Shown in pieces: positions 1 to 8,600 of a DNA stretch of 64,000 bases (positions are counted from its first letter, which is position 1; each line of letters begins with the position of its first letter). The notes beneath the pieces are model-generated. The model searched no databases. It saw only the letters and a program-made list of their open reading frames with translations, and was not told the DNA's origin. The translations under genes were made by a program, and so were the position numbers. This DNA is from Candidatus Zixiibacteriota bacterium (GTDB lineage: Bacteria > Zixibacteria > MSB-5A5 > GN15 > FEB-12), in the NCBI GenBank assembly GCA_040756055.1, contig JBFLZR010000008.1, positions 1 through 64,000 on the forward strand, given 5' to 3'.

Positions 1-60
1 TACGACGAAAGGAAGAAAATGCTTATAAAACCAAAAGTCACGAGAAGGAAACAACATTGA
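1..60 (+). CDS. C-terminal end of a truncated CDS, possibly a transposase
   Basis: An open frame runs from the window edge to a TGA at 58-60 and gives 19 basic residues ending in TRRKQH. Nothing in so short a tail identifies a family. The reason to suspect a transposase is the DNA just downstream. It carries two copies of a TGTTACC box 25 bp apart, an arrangement typical of insertion-element ends. The rest of the gene lies outside the window, so this is an inference from context. Confidence 0.3.
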   Translation, partial: YDERKKMLIKPKVTRRKQH

Positions 61-70
61 TCTTTAACCC

Positions 71-125
71 AAAAAGTGTTACCCATGTGGTGAGTCTATT
101 CTGTTACCTATCTAGTGAAACGTTC
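71..125. mobile_element. Probable right end of an insertion element
   Basis: Two direct repeats of TGTTACC(C/T)AT start at 77 and 102, exactly 25 bp apart, a few bases after the stop of the truncated frame at 1-60. Closely spaced repeats of this kind often form the transposase-binding end of an insertion sequence. No target-site duplication can be checked because the left end is outside the window. The call rests on pattern recognition and position only. Confidence 0.35.
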
Positions 126-127
126 AT

Positions 128-235
128 GATTCGAAATAAACCCACCTGTTAGGTGGGGTACCGGAGTTTGATTGATCAAACGCGACATCACGCCTCTTTC
201 TCCCTCGCCCTCCGGGAGAGGGCCGGGGTGAGGGG
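128..235. repeat. Dispersed repeat, copy 1 (108 bp)
   Basis: This 108-bp block matches 647-754 at all but a few positions. It contains three ordered inverted repeats: CCCACCT-GTT-AGGTGGG at about 141-157, GTTTGAT-TG-ATCAAAC just after it, and a GC-rich palindrome built on CCCTC..GAGGG at about 201-235. Such stacked hairpins are typical of REP/MITE-like intergenic repeats. It codes for nothing recognisable. Confidence 0.8.
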
Positions 236-646
236 GGGATGGGTAGATGTCGAGGGAGAGCTCTCTCGTAGGGCGGGTCCGTCTTCGAACCCGCCATGGA
301 CAGCGGTATCGACAATTTGTCATTTCTGGGCTTCCGAGAAATCTTTGAAGACAACCATAAGATTTCTCCCTTCGGTCGAAATGACATTGCTCACTGGATT
401 CCGTTTTTCAACGGAATGACTAAACGGAATGACTAAGAAGGGGTGGAATGACTAAGAGGGGTTGGAATGGCCAAAGAGGACTGGAATGACATCGTCCGGG
501 TGGCAGGCTCAAACTTGTTTGGGCCTGACATCAAAAAATACACCTGGCGCATCCGTAGGCGTTTGATTGATCAAACGCAACGTCACGCAAAAATGAAGAA
601 ACGAACAAAGGTACCCCACCTAAAGCGTCAGCGGCAGGTGGGAGAT
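236..646. other. Gene-free spacer made of hairpins and short repeats
   Basis: No credible gene is seen here. The stretch holds inverted repeats at 272-295 (GGCGGGT/ACCCGCC), 398-417 (ATTCCGTT/AACGGAAT) and 504-527 (an 11-bp stem with a 2-nt loop and one G-U pair). It also holds four or five spaced copies of GGAATGAC/GGAATGGC between 413 and 490. A GATTTCTCCCTTCGG..CGAAATGAC block near 360-385 resembles a dispersed repeat common in intergenic DNA of many bacteria. A partial copy of the GTTTGAT hairpin recurs near 560-587. The whole stretch looks like a landing zone for small non-coding repeats. Confidence 0.6.
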
Positions 647-754
647 GATTCGAGAAAAACCCACCTGTTAGGTGGGGTACCGGAGTTTGATTGATCAAAC
701 GCAACATCACGCCTCTTTCTCCCTCGCCCTCCGGGAGAGGGCCGGGGTGAGGGG
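647..754. repeat. Dispersed repeat, copy 2 (108 bp)
   Basis: This is the second, same-orientation copy of the 108-bp block at 128-235, with the same three hairpins in the same order and only a few substitutions. The two copies have identical length and boundaries, so they are a discrete repeat unit and not chance similarity. Downstream DNA to about 900 contains no gene. A weak promoter-like pair (TTGGCA at 806, 17-bp spacer, GATAGC) may serve the lipoprotein gene that follows. Confidence 0.8.
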
Positions 755-904
755 TCCTAAAAATGATGAAACGAACCCAAACCGATTTGAGAACGACCCA
801 AACCGTTGGCACAAAGAAATTCGGTTGCGATAGCAAAGCGCATGTGTTACCTTCCCGCGTACGAAGGCGTAAGCAAAAGAAAATCAATAGAATCGAGGGA
901 AAAA

Positions 905-1504
905 GTGAAAAAGCATGCCAGGAATCTGTCGCTCGTTGTCGGACTAATAATCATCGCCGCCATTGCCATAATAGCGGGATGCGGCGGTCAGTCCGACAAA
1001 ACATACGATGACGCTGTCGCGGTGGTCGATCAGGGAAACAAGGCGCTCGAGGACCTCAATTTCAAAGTTTATGCCGATTTGGTCGATCCGACGGATCTGG
1101 CGCGGTTCAAGACGATGATATTCACCGAGATCGAGGCTATGGCGGCGCGCACCAAGGCCGACTCTATCAAGCTGTTCGACCGCGATTTCGATCTGGACGA
1201 TATGCGTCAGTCGGACCCGCGCGATTTCTTCGCCAATCTCATGGAGACAATCTTCGCGATATCGCCGGAACTCGGCCGAAGTTTCTCCGGCATGCAGACC
1301 CGCCGGGTGGGCATTGTGGCGGAGAACGACTCGACCATTCACGTTGTGGTGGCGACGCACATGGAAGTCGGGCAGAAGTATGTCGATGAAATGAATGTAT
1401 CGACGGCGCGTTTGGTGGATGGTCAGTGGAAGGCGGCAATGTCGCCGAAGATCGAGGGCGTGGGGATGATGCTCCAGCAGAGCCTTCAGATGCAAACCCG
1501 ATAA
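905..1504 (+). CDS. Lipoprotein of unknown function
   Basis: This 199-residue protein has a lipoprotein signal: a basic start (KKHARN), a hydrophobic core rich in Ile and Ala, and a lipobox AGC with the lipidated Cys at residue 26. The GTG at 905 is chosen because GAGGGA sits just upstream and it gives a normal signal peptide. A longer in-frame TTG start at 806 would put 33 odd residues in front. The mature part is alpha+beta and resembles small periplasmic proteins that follow growth or stress responses, but no family is recognised. It is followed 25 bp later by a second small lipoprotein, so the two may be co-transcribed and act together at the envelope. Confidence 0.8.
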   Translation: MKKHARNLSLVVGLIIIAAIAIIAGCGGQSDKTYDDAVAVVDQGNKALEDLNFKVYADLVDPTDLARFKTMIFTEIEAMAARTKADSIKLFDRDFDLDDMRQSDPRDFFANLMETIFAISPELGRSFSGMQTRRVGIVAENDSTIHVVVATHMEVGQKYVDEMNVSTARLVDGQWKAAMSPKIEGVGMMLQQSLQMQTR

Positions 1505-1529
1505 GACCGCACAAGGGGGATTTCGGGCG

Positions 1530-2099
1530 ATGAGTGTCAGATATAAAATCGGCGTGATGGCGGCGATACTCTCTGTGGTCGCGCTTATGGCGGGGTGCGG
1601 CGGGGCGCCGGATGGGATTATATCCGAGGCGGATGAGACCGCGACAGCCGAGCGGGCGGAGAAGGCCAATTTCAAGTATTGTAAGATCGAGTCGGACAGG
1701 ATGTGTCAGTCGCCAGATGGGTCGGTGGTGTTTCGTTTGCCGCTGGATCTTTTGGTAAGTGCATCGGACAGAATTGTCGAGGCCACAATCAAGGTCAAAA
1801 ACGAGAGTCTCGATTCGGTGGTGATCGATAATTACTATATCATGATGATTGACAACAAGGGCAACTCGTATAATCCCAATTTCCGCGGGCCGAACAATTA
1901 CGACGCGTTTTCGAAGAAGACTCCGGCGATGACGCTCAGGCCGGGTGACGAAGAGGATGTCTATTTTTCGCAGCAGCTTGACCGGTTGTCCGAGAGCGTG
2001 AAGGCGGTGACGATTTTCTATCGCCTGGAGGGGGATGAGGAATTCACGCAGGTGATGGTGTCGTACCGTCCGCAAAACATCTATCAGTTACAAAAGTAA
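1530..2099 (+). CDS. Lipoprotein, immunoglobulin-like (DUF4352-type?)
   Basis: This 189-residue product starts with a clear lipoprotein signal ending in MAGC, with Cys at residue 23. After a Glu/Ala-rich linker, the mature part (about 45-185) has the alternating beta pattern of an extracellular Ig-like fold, including a segment on differences in conserved 'intrinsic' strands (RIVEATIKVKNES). That pattern resembles DUF4352-type telokin-like domains, but the match is weak. AGGGGGA lies upstream of the ATG. It lies between another lipoprotein gene and an asparaginase gene 14 bp downstream, which suggests one transcription unit without explaining the function. Confidence 0.75.
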   Translation: MSVRYKIGVMAAILSVVALMAGCGGAPDGIISEADETATAERAEKANFKYCKIESDRMCQSPDGSVVFRLPLDLLVSASDRIVEATIKVKNESLDSVVIDNYYIMMIDNKGNSYNPNFRGPNNYDAFSKKTPAMTLRPGDEEDVYFSQQLDRLSESVKAVTIFYRLEGDEEFTQVMVSYRPQNIYQLQK

Positions 2100-2113
2100 G
2101 CAAGAAGACATCG

Positions 2114-3121
2114 ATGGAACCAGCAGTAAAAGTGTACAGGGGCAGAGCGCTTGAGGCGGTGCATTATGCCTCGGTGGCGGTGGTCGATAAAGACGGCAAC
2201 CTGACGCATTATCTGGGTGACCCGGATGTTGTGTTCATGACGCGATCATCGATCAAGCCGTTTCAATTGATCGCCCTGGTGCGATCGGGTGGGGCCGATA
2301 AGTTCGGGTTTTCGCCGGAGCAGCTTTCGATCATGTGCGGATCGCACGCCGGCACGGATAAGCACCGGGAGGTGGTGCTTTCGAATCTCGCGAAGGCGGG
2401 CAACAGTGTGGAGAATCTTCAGTGTGGGACGCATCGGCCGATCTGGATGGAGGTTGACAATGTCTATCCGCAAGGCGGAGAGGACAAAGACCCGGCGCGG
2501 CACAATTGTTCGGGGAAGCATTCGGGGTTTCTGGCGCTGGCGCGTTTTGTTGGCGACCCGATCGAGGATTACCTGAAGCCCGACAGCAAAACGCAACAGT
2601 TGGTGCGCGAGGCGCTGGTAGAGTACTGCGAGTATGACGCTCAGCCGTTGCCGTGCGGGGTTGATGGATGTTCGGCGCCGAATTATCCGCTTCCGCTGAA
2701 GAACCTCGCGCTGGGATTCAAAAAGCTGGCCAACGGTGAGGGCAAAGATGAGAAGACACGAGCGGCGATGAAGCGGATCAAGGAGGCGATGACGGTTTTT
2801 CCGTTCATGGTGTCCGGGGAGAAACGGTTCGACTATGATATCAAGCGGAGTTTTCCGGGCAACGCGGTGTCGAAGATCGGCGCGGAAGCGATTCAGGGAG
2901 TGGGATTTTCGGAGCCGGCGATGGGGATTGCGGTGAAGGTGTCGGATGGGAATTTCCGGGCGCTGGAACCAATCATGATCGAGGTCTTCAAGCAGCTTGG
3001 GATTTTACGAGATGTTGCCGAGAAGCCGTTTTTGAAGCGGTATGAACATCCGGAAATCCGCAACCAACGGGATATTTTGACCGGGTATATCGAGGTTGAG
3101 TTTAAGTTGAAAAAATGTTGA
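2114..3121 (+). CDS. L-asparaginase, Rhizobium AnsA (asparaginase II) type
   Basis: This 335-residue protein should hydrolyse L-asparagine to aspartate and ammonia. It matches the PF06089 family (the Rhizobium etli inducible asparaginase), which is unrelated to the E. coli type I/II enzymes. The visible signatures are an SxxK pair at Ser45-Lys48 within RSSIKPFQ, followed by the CGSHAGTDKH motif, NCSGKHSGFL, and a C-terminal GIAVKVSDG block. These correspond to the Ser/Lys catalytic set known for this family. There is no signal peptide, so it is cytoplasmic. It sits 14 bp after a lipoprotein gene and 137 bp before tryptophanase, giving a small amino-acid-degradation island that would release ammonia from Asn and Trp. 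Confidence 0.88.
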   Translation: MEPAVKVYRGRALEAVHYASVAVVDKDGNLTHYLGDPDVVFMTRSSIKPFQLIALVRSGGADKFGFSPEQLSIMCGSHAGTDKHREVVLSNLAKAGNSVENLQCGTHRPIWMEVDNVYPQGGEDKDPARHNCSGKHSGFLALARFVGDPIEDYLKPDSKTQQLVREALVEYCEYDAQPLPCGVDGCSAPNYPLPLKNLALGFKKLANGEGKDEKTRAAMKRIKEAMTVFPFMVSGEKRFDYDIKRSFPGNAVSKIGAEAIQGVGFSEPAMGIAVKVSDGNFRALEPIMIEVFKQLGILRDVAEKPFLKRYEHPEIRNQRDILTGYIEVEFKLKKC

Positions 3122-3245
3122 AATGTTTTATATTAACGGCATGGAAAGCGCCCATCATTTAGGATTGGATTATCATCGTCGGAGAATCAAAAACGTGATA
3201 TAGTCGTGCCTTCTTTGTTTGATGTTGTAACCGTTTAACAGAAAA

Positions 3246-3253
3246 CAAGGAGG
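3246..3253 (+). promoter_or_regulatory. Strong ribosome binding site of tryptophanase
   Basis: AAGGAGG(T) lies 5-6 bases upstream of a GTG codon at 3259. This near-perfect Shine-Dalgarno fixes the GTG as the start, since no ATG occurs nearby in frame. Confidence 0.75.
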
Positions 3254-3258
3254 TACGG

Positions 3259-4665
3259 GTGAAAGACCGTCGCCAACCCACCGAACCATATCGTATTAAA
3301 TCCGTAGAGCCGATTAAGCTACTCGGCCGCACCGAGCGCGAGCGCAAGATCGCCGGGGCGCATTACAATATTTTCAAGATAGACGCCGAGGATATTTATA
3401 TCGACCTGTTGACCGACTCCGGGACAGCCGCGATGTCCAACAAGCAGTGGGCCGCCCTGATGATGGGGGATGAGTCTTACGCCGGGGCGCGGTCGTTTCG
3501 CAGGTTCGAGGAAGTGGTAAAAAGCATATTCCGCAAGAAATTCGTTATTCCCTGCCATCAGGGGAGATCGGCTGAGAATCTGATGTTCAGTACGATCCTC
3601 AAGCCGGGCCAGTTCGTGCTCAATAACACCCATTTCGATACCACCCGCGGCAATACCGAGCACAAGGGGGGAGTGGCGGTGGATCTTCCTTGTCCGGAGG
3701 CGGACGCGCCGGTGCCAATGCCTTTCAAGGGGGACATGGACACGGAGAAGCTTGAGGCTTTTATCCGTGAGCACGGGGTGGAGAATATCCCGATGGTGCT
3801 GATGACGATCACCAATAATTCGGTGGGTGGTCAGCCGGTGTCGATGAAAAATATCAAAGCGGTATCATCTATTTGTAAAAAGTATAAGCTGCCGTTTTTC
3901 TTCGATTGCGCGCGTTTCGCCGAGAATTGCTATTTCATTCGCCGGGATGAGCCGGGGTATGAGGATAAGTCGATCGAAGAGATTGCGCACGAGATGTTCG
4001 AGCAGTGCGACGGGGTGATGATGTCGGCCAAGAAAGACGCGCTGGCGAATATTGGCGGGTTTATCGCGCTCAATGATGAGGATCTCTATCGCAGGGTGAC
4101 GGATCTGATGATCCTGGTGGAAGGTTTTCCGACTTACGGCGGTCTGGCCGGCCGGGACCTCGAGGTACTGGCGGTGGGTCTTCAGGAAGTTCTGGGGTTG
4201 GATTATCTTCATCATCGTGTCGAGCAGGTGCGGTATTTCGGCGAGTGCCTTAAAGAGGCGGGTATGCCGATTGTGGAGCCGACCGGCGGGCATGCGGTGT
4301 TTGTCGATGCCGGGCGGCTTTTGAAGCATATACCGGCGGGTCAGTTTCCGGGGCAGTCGCTGACGGTTGCTTTTTATGTCGAGGGGGGGATCAGAGCCGT
4401 TGAGATCGGATCACTAATGTTTGGCGGAGTCGATCCGGAGACGGGAAAGGAAATGAAAGCTCCTCGCGAGCTGGTGAGGATGGCGCTTCCGCGCCGGGTG
4501 TACACCAATTCGCATCTTGATTATATAGCCGAAATCGCCGAACGCATTGTGGCGGGCAAGGACACTCTGACGGGATACAGGATCAGTTATCAGTCGAGGT
4601 TCCTGCGTCATTTTACATGTGAGCTCGAGGCGATTACTTCGGAAAATGTCGAGGTTAATTCCTGA
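3259..4665 (+). CDS. tnaA: Tryptophanase (beta-eliminating lyase, PLP)
   Basis: This 468-residue PLP enzyme should split L-tryptophan to indole, pyruvate and ammonia. It aligns from end to end with TnaA and with tyrosine phenol-lyase. The N-terminus carries FRI/YRIKSVEP and IDLLTDSGT, and the PLP lysine is Lys259 in SAKKDA. Three spots favour tryptophanase: TITNNSVGGQPVS, ARFAEN (TPL has TRCVEN), and GIRAVEIGS (TPL has GVRSMERG). It is cytoplasmic. No tnaC-like leader with a Trp codon is seen in the 137-bp upstream gap and no tryptophan permease gene is adjacent, so regulation must differ from E. coli. The start is GTG with a strong ribosome site. Confidence 0.9.
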   Translation: MKDRRQPTEPYRIKSVEPIKLLGRTERERKIAGAHYNIFKIDAEDIYIDLLTDSGTAAMSNKQWAALMMGDESYAGARSFRRFEEVVKSIFRKKFVIPCHQGRSAENLMFSTILKPGQFVLNNTHFDTTRGNTEHKGGVAVDLPCPEADAPVPMPFKGDMDTEKLEAFIREHGVENIPMVLMTITNNSVGGQPVSMKNIKAVSSICKKYKLPFFFDCARFAENCYFIRRDEPGYEDKSIEEIAHEMFEQCDGVMMSAKKDALANIGGFIALNDEDLYRRVTDLMILVEGFPTYGGLAGRDLEVLAVGLQEVLGLDYLHHRVEQVRYFGECLKEAGMPIVEPTGGHAVFVDAGRLLKHIPAGQFPGQSLTVAFYVEGGIRAVEIGSLMFGGVDPETGKEMKAPRELVRMALPRRVYTNSHLDYIAEIAERIVAGKDTLTGYRISYQSRFLRHFTCELEAITSENVEVNS

Positions 4666-4697
4666 TTTTTGACAGGCTGAAAAGACCGGTTATCCGG

Positions 4698-5258
4698 ATG
4701 TTGCCGCTATTGGCGGCAGTCTGGGCGAGCGGGTGTGTGAAGATTGAGACCGGTGCGTCGCCCGAAAGAGCCGCCGAGATATCGGAGGAGACGGCCGGGA
4801 GGATTCGGCGGGAGTGGGCGGCTCAGGTCAAGCAGGCTACACCGTATCAAGTCGCCGGTCTTCTGGTTGAGCATTTTGACCGGGTGACGGCGGTCTATTT
4901 CCATTTTGGACGGGAGCTGGTCGAGAAATGGCGTGAGGGAGAGCAAGGGCGCGGCCAGGTGATCCCGGGGTCGGAAATGCGGGAGATGGTTGACCGTTGG
5001 ACGGAGACTCAGCAGCCGGTCCTGACGGCTTATGACGATAATCTCGAATTGGCTTACCGGGAATTGACTACCTCAGGGATTTTCGCTGATGATTTCAGGC
5101 GGATTCTCAAGCGACTGGTGGATGAGTATTACGGGGTTTACTCGGCGGTATTTCTGCCGATGGGGACGTTAGGCGAGTATGAACACCGGTTGGAGCAAGT
5201 CGAATATGAGGCTGAGGCGATTTCTCAGGAATACCGCGATTATCTTGAGAGATTCTGA
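4698..5258 (+). CDS. Small lipoprotein of unknown function, helical
   Basis: This 186-residue protein begins with a very short signal whose lipobox-like ASGC puts the Cys at residue 13. The codons just upstream (from about 4665, overlapping the tnaA stop) are open and would give a more normal basic n-region, DRLKRPVIR. The true start may therefore be a rare codon upstream of the ATG used here. The mature part is rich in Glu, Arg and Tyr and looks entirely helical, with possible coiled coil near the C-terminus. No family is recognised. Confidence 0.7.
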   Translation: MLPLLAAVWASGCVKIETGASPERAAEISEETAGRIRREWAAQVKQATPYQVAGLLVEHFDRVTAVYFHFGRELVEKWREGEQGRGQVIPGSEMREMVDRWTETQQPVLTAYDDNLELAYRELTTSGIFADDFRRILKRLVDEYYGVYSAVFLPMGTLGEYEHRLEQVEYEAEAISQEYRDYLERF

Positions 5259-5276
5259 TTCTGATGTTCGTCAGAA
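5259..5276 (+). terminator. Possible weak terminator
   Basis: TTCTGA-tgttcg-TCAGAA forms a 6-bp stem immediately after the lipoprotein stop. A T-rich stretch (TTTTGTTTTTATTTTG) begins only about 16 bases later, so intrinsic termination is possible but not typical. Confidence 0.3.
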
Positions 5277-5627
5277 CCGTAGATAAGAGGATTTTGTTTT
5301 TATTTTGTGAAGTGTTTTTCAGCTAAGTGCTGAAATTGGCATACAGATGGAGCTATATGTTGTTTCCGGTACCGGCCTCGCACGTGCGTACTGTGCTGTT
5401 TGACAACAACATAGGATGTTTTCAAGCCGTTGGAGCCAATTTGGCTGCTAAATTGCAGTATCGGGTGTCAGGCAACACCCGGCCGGTATTGAGGTAAGTT
5501 GTTTCTGCTCTTGACATTTTAGGGGGAACTTCTTACCTATTGAAGTTTAGAAAAGCAGAGGAGATAATATATAGCTCATTGGTTAACGATTTTGCTGCAC
5601 GTAAGTTAAGAGGCTGATACAAGGTCG
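5277..5627 (+). promoter_or_regulatory. Long leader upstream of the porU operon
   Basis: No gene is seen in this stretch. It holds small inverted repeats: TTTCAGC/GCTGAAA near 5318, AGCC/GGCT near 5434, and CGGGTGT/ACACCCG near 5461-5481. A TTGACA at 5511-5516 with a poor -10 match (TTACCT, 16 bp on) is a candidate promoter. The 13-mer GATGGAGCTATAT occurs near 5346 and again across the porU start at 5627. The first copy opens an 18-codon frame. The leader could be regulatory, but no known riboswitch class was recognised. Confidence 0.35.
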
Positions 5628-8600
5628 ATGGAGCTATATATTACTGACTTTCTCCGGAGGATTGTTCCTCTGCGCGCCGGGGCCGGCTTTTTCCCGGCTA
5701 TCGCAGCCTTGATATTTCTTTGTCTTTCCACCGCAATTTCTTTCGCTGCCACGAAATCCGAGGTAAGAACTATTTCATCGACATCATCCGGTTTTCATTT
5801 CGAACTGCCAATCGAATCGGAGAAGCTCAGTTGGTTTGTTGATGGCGATTCGCTGGTGAATGGATATGTGTCGGTGGTAATTGGGTTGCCTTATGGGGCG
5901 AGTCCGCAGGTGAGTCTGGTGAGTACCGGTCAGGCGATTCCTTTCAGGAGCCAGAGGGTTGCGGCCGGGGATCTGTCGCGGGTCGTTCACCAGGTTGTTG
6001 AGATATCGGATCCTCGCACTTTTAGGGGAAGGCAGTTGGTTACGGTCAGGATCTTTCCGCTGAGTCAGGGCAACTACTTCGACAGGGTGGAGGTTCGGGT
6101 TGATTTCACAGGCGGTTCGGTTGCGGGAGTCGCTCCATCCGATGATCCCGTTTTCGATAAGATGTTCAGGGCGGTGGTGGTCAATTATGATGAGTTCAGG
6201 ACATGGCCAACAGCGCCTCTACCGGTGGCCAAGCCGTCAGCCGCTCTGGCAGGTCCGTTCGGCCAGGATGGGCAGTGGTTGAAGATAGCGGTGAACCAGA
6301 CAGGGCTTTACAAGATAACGGCCGCACAACTTCAAGCCGCGGGGGTTTCTCTAACAAATCTTGCTTCGAGCGATATTCATCTGTACACCGGCGGCGGTTT
6401 GCCTTTGCCAGTTGAGAATGAGATTGACCGCCCCGTACTGACGGAAATTCGGGTCGATATGTATGATGGGGGAGACGGTGAGTTCGGCTCCAGCGATTTC
6501 TTTCTGTTTTTTGGAGAGGGGCAGGACAGGTGGGTTTATTCCGCCGGGGATGCAGCCGAGTTCGTTCACAATCCCTATACCGACAGGAATATTTACTGGT
6601 TGCATCTAACCTCGAGCAGTATTGGCAAGAGGATGGCCGCGCAGACAGCGGCTCTGAGCGGAGAAGCGATAGATACGCATCGAAGGTACGTTCATGTCGA
6701 ACAGAGCAATTATTTACGTCGCTATGATGACGGTCATATCAATGATTATTATAACTGGTACTGGTCTAATCTCGAGGATGTTTCGCTGTATGTGTCAACG
6801 CCGGACATTGTATCCGGCGACACGGCCGAGGTAAGAGTGGCGGCGCTGACGGCATCGCCGTATGTTGACCTGACTGTAAACGGCACGCCGGCAGCGTTGG
6901 ACTACGCGTCTTCGGTTGAATGCAGATTTTCCACGATGGCGTTTTACAGCGGTTCGAATCAATTGAATCTTCATCTCTATCCTCCGAGCAATGCTCCGTC
7001 ATACCTTGACTACGTGGAGGTATCCTATACCAGCGCCAATGCCCCGGCCGCCGACCGTCTCGACTTGACCCTCGGTGTTTATGACGGTTCGTATCAGGTG
7101 GAAGTATTGAATGAGTTTTCGGACTGGCCGGAGATTCTCGATGTGACAGATCCGTATAATCCGCAGCGGGTGGCCGCGACCGCTTCAGGGGGAATGCTCA
7201 GATTTGGTTTAGAGGGCAACGGTGTCGATTTCAGGAGGTTTTACCTGACGCCCATCGGTGCCGCTCTGGCGCCGCTTTCAATCGAGGCGGCGGACCCGGC
7301 GGATCTTTATGTCACAGACCGGCAAGTAGACTTGTTTGTCGTGGCGCCCAGAGTGTTTGCCGGGGCGTTGGAAGATTACGTGCAGTATCGTGAAGAGGAC
7401 GGTTATTCGATCAGTCTCGCGAGCGTTGAGGACATTATGGACAATTTCGCATACGGGTTGTATGATCCGATAGCCATTCGTGATTTCCTCAAGTTTGCCT
7501 ATGAGAACTATCCGTCGCCGGCTCCATCGGCGGTACTTTTTGTCGGCGACGGCAATTATGATTTTATGGACTATTTGTCCACCGGAGTGCCGAATTTTGT
7601 TCCACCCTGTCTGCATCGTCTGGACCAGTCGGCATCGGATGACAACTACGTTTATTTCGGCGCGTATGGGATTCTGGATAGTGATACATCGTACGCGCTC
7701 GACGGTATAGGTTTTGATATGATAACGGCGCGCTGGCCGGTGAAGTCGATCAGTGAATTATCATCGGTAGTGGATAAAATTCGCAGCTACGAGTCGTCAT
7801 CGCATTTCGGAATCTGGCGCAACAATATAACGCTGGTAGCCGATGATGAGTACAGTGGAGGAGGGGTCACGACCGAGACAATTCACACGATCCAGGCTGA
7901 GGAGTTGGCCGACTATCACATTCCTCGTCAGTTTAATTGCGACAAAGTCTATTTGTGGGATTATCCGTTTGTCGGCAACCGGAAACCAGAGGTTAACGCG
8001 GCGATTGTAAAGGCGATCAACGATGGAACGCTGATCGTGAACTATATCGGGCACGGCAATCCGGATGTCTGGTCGCACGAGGCGGTGTTCACCCGCACGG
8101 ATGATTTGCCGCGTTTGTCGAACCCGGAGAATTTGCCGCTGGTATTCGCGGCGTCGTGCGCGATCGGTTTCTTCGATGATCCTGAGCGCGAGGGCATGGC
8201 GGAGGATTTTCTTGCTCTTGCGGGGCGTGGCGCGATCGGGGTGATTTCGGCCACGCGGCTGGTGTACTCCAGCGCCAATGCCGACTTTAATCAAACGGTC
8301 TATGACGTGCTTCTGAATAATGACTCGCTGTCGATTTGCGAAGCGATGTACGCTGCCAAGCTTATTCGTCAGTATAGCAGTGCGGTGCCGACACCGGTGA
8401 CCAATGATCGCAAATACCTGTTTTTCGGCGGTCCATTCGTGAAGTTGGCGGTGCCGCGGCTGGAAGTAGAGTTTGCGGAGGTTCCGGATAGCCTGACCGC
8501 CCTGGGGTTGACGCGCATCACCGGCAGGGTGGTAGATATTGATGATTCCACTTATGCCCGGGATGGAGTTCTGAGCGTGAACGTATACGACTCGGAGCGG

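Noticed and set aside
124-887. Several 70-118 residue frames on both strands in the repeat zone
   Set aside because: They read through inverted repeats, lack ribosome sites and share no family; the 'MSFRPKGE' type frame is a familiar artefact of a dispersed repeat.
3141-3203. A 20-codon frame before tryptophanase as a tnaC-like leader
   Set aside because: It has no Trp codon and no ribosome site.
3259-4665. Tyrosine phenol-lyase as the identity of the lyase
   Set aside because: Residues at three family-diagnostic positions match tryptophanase.
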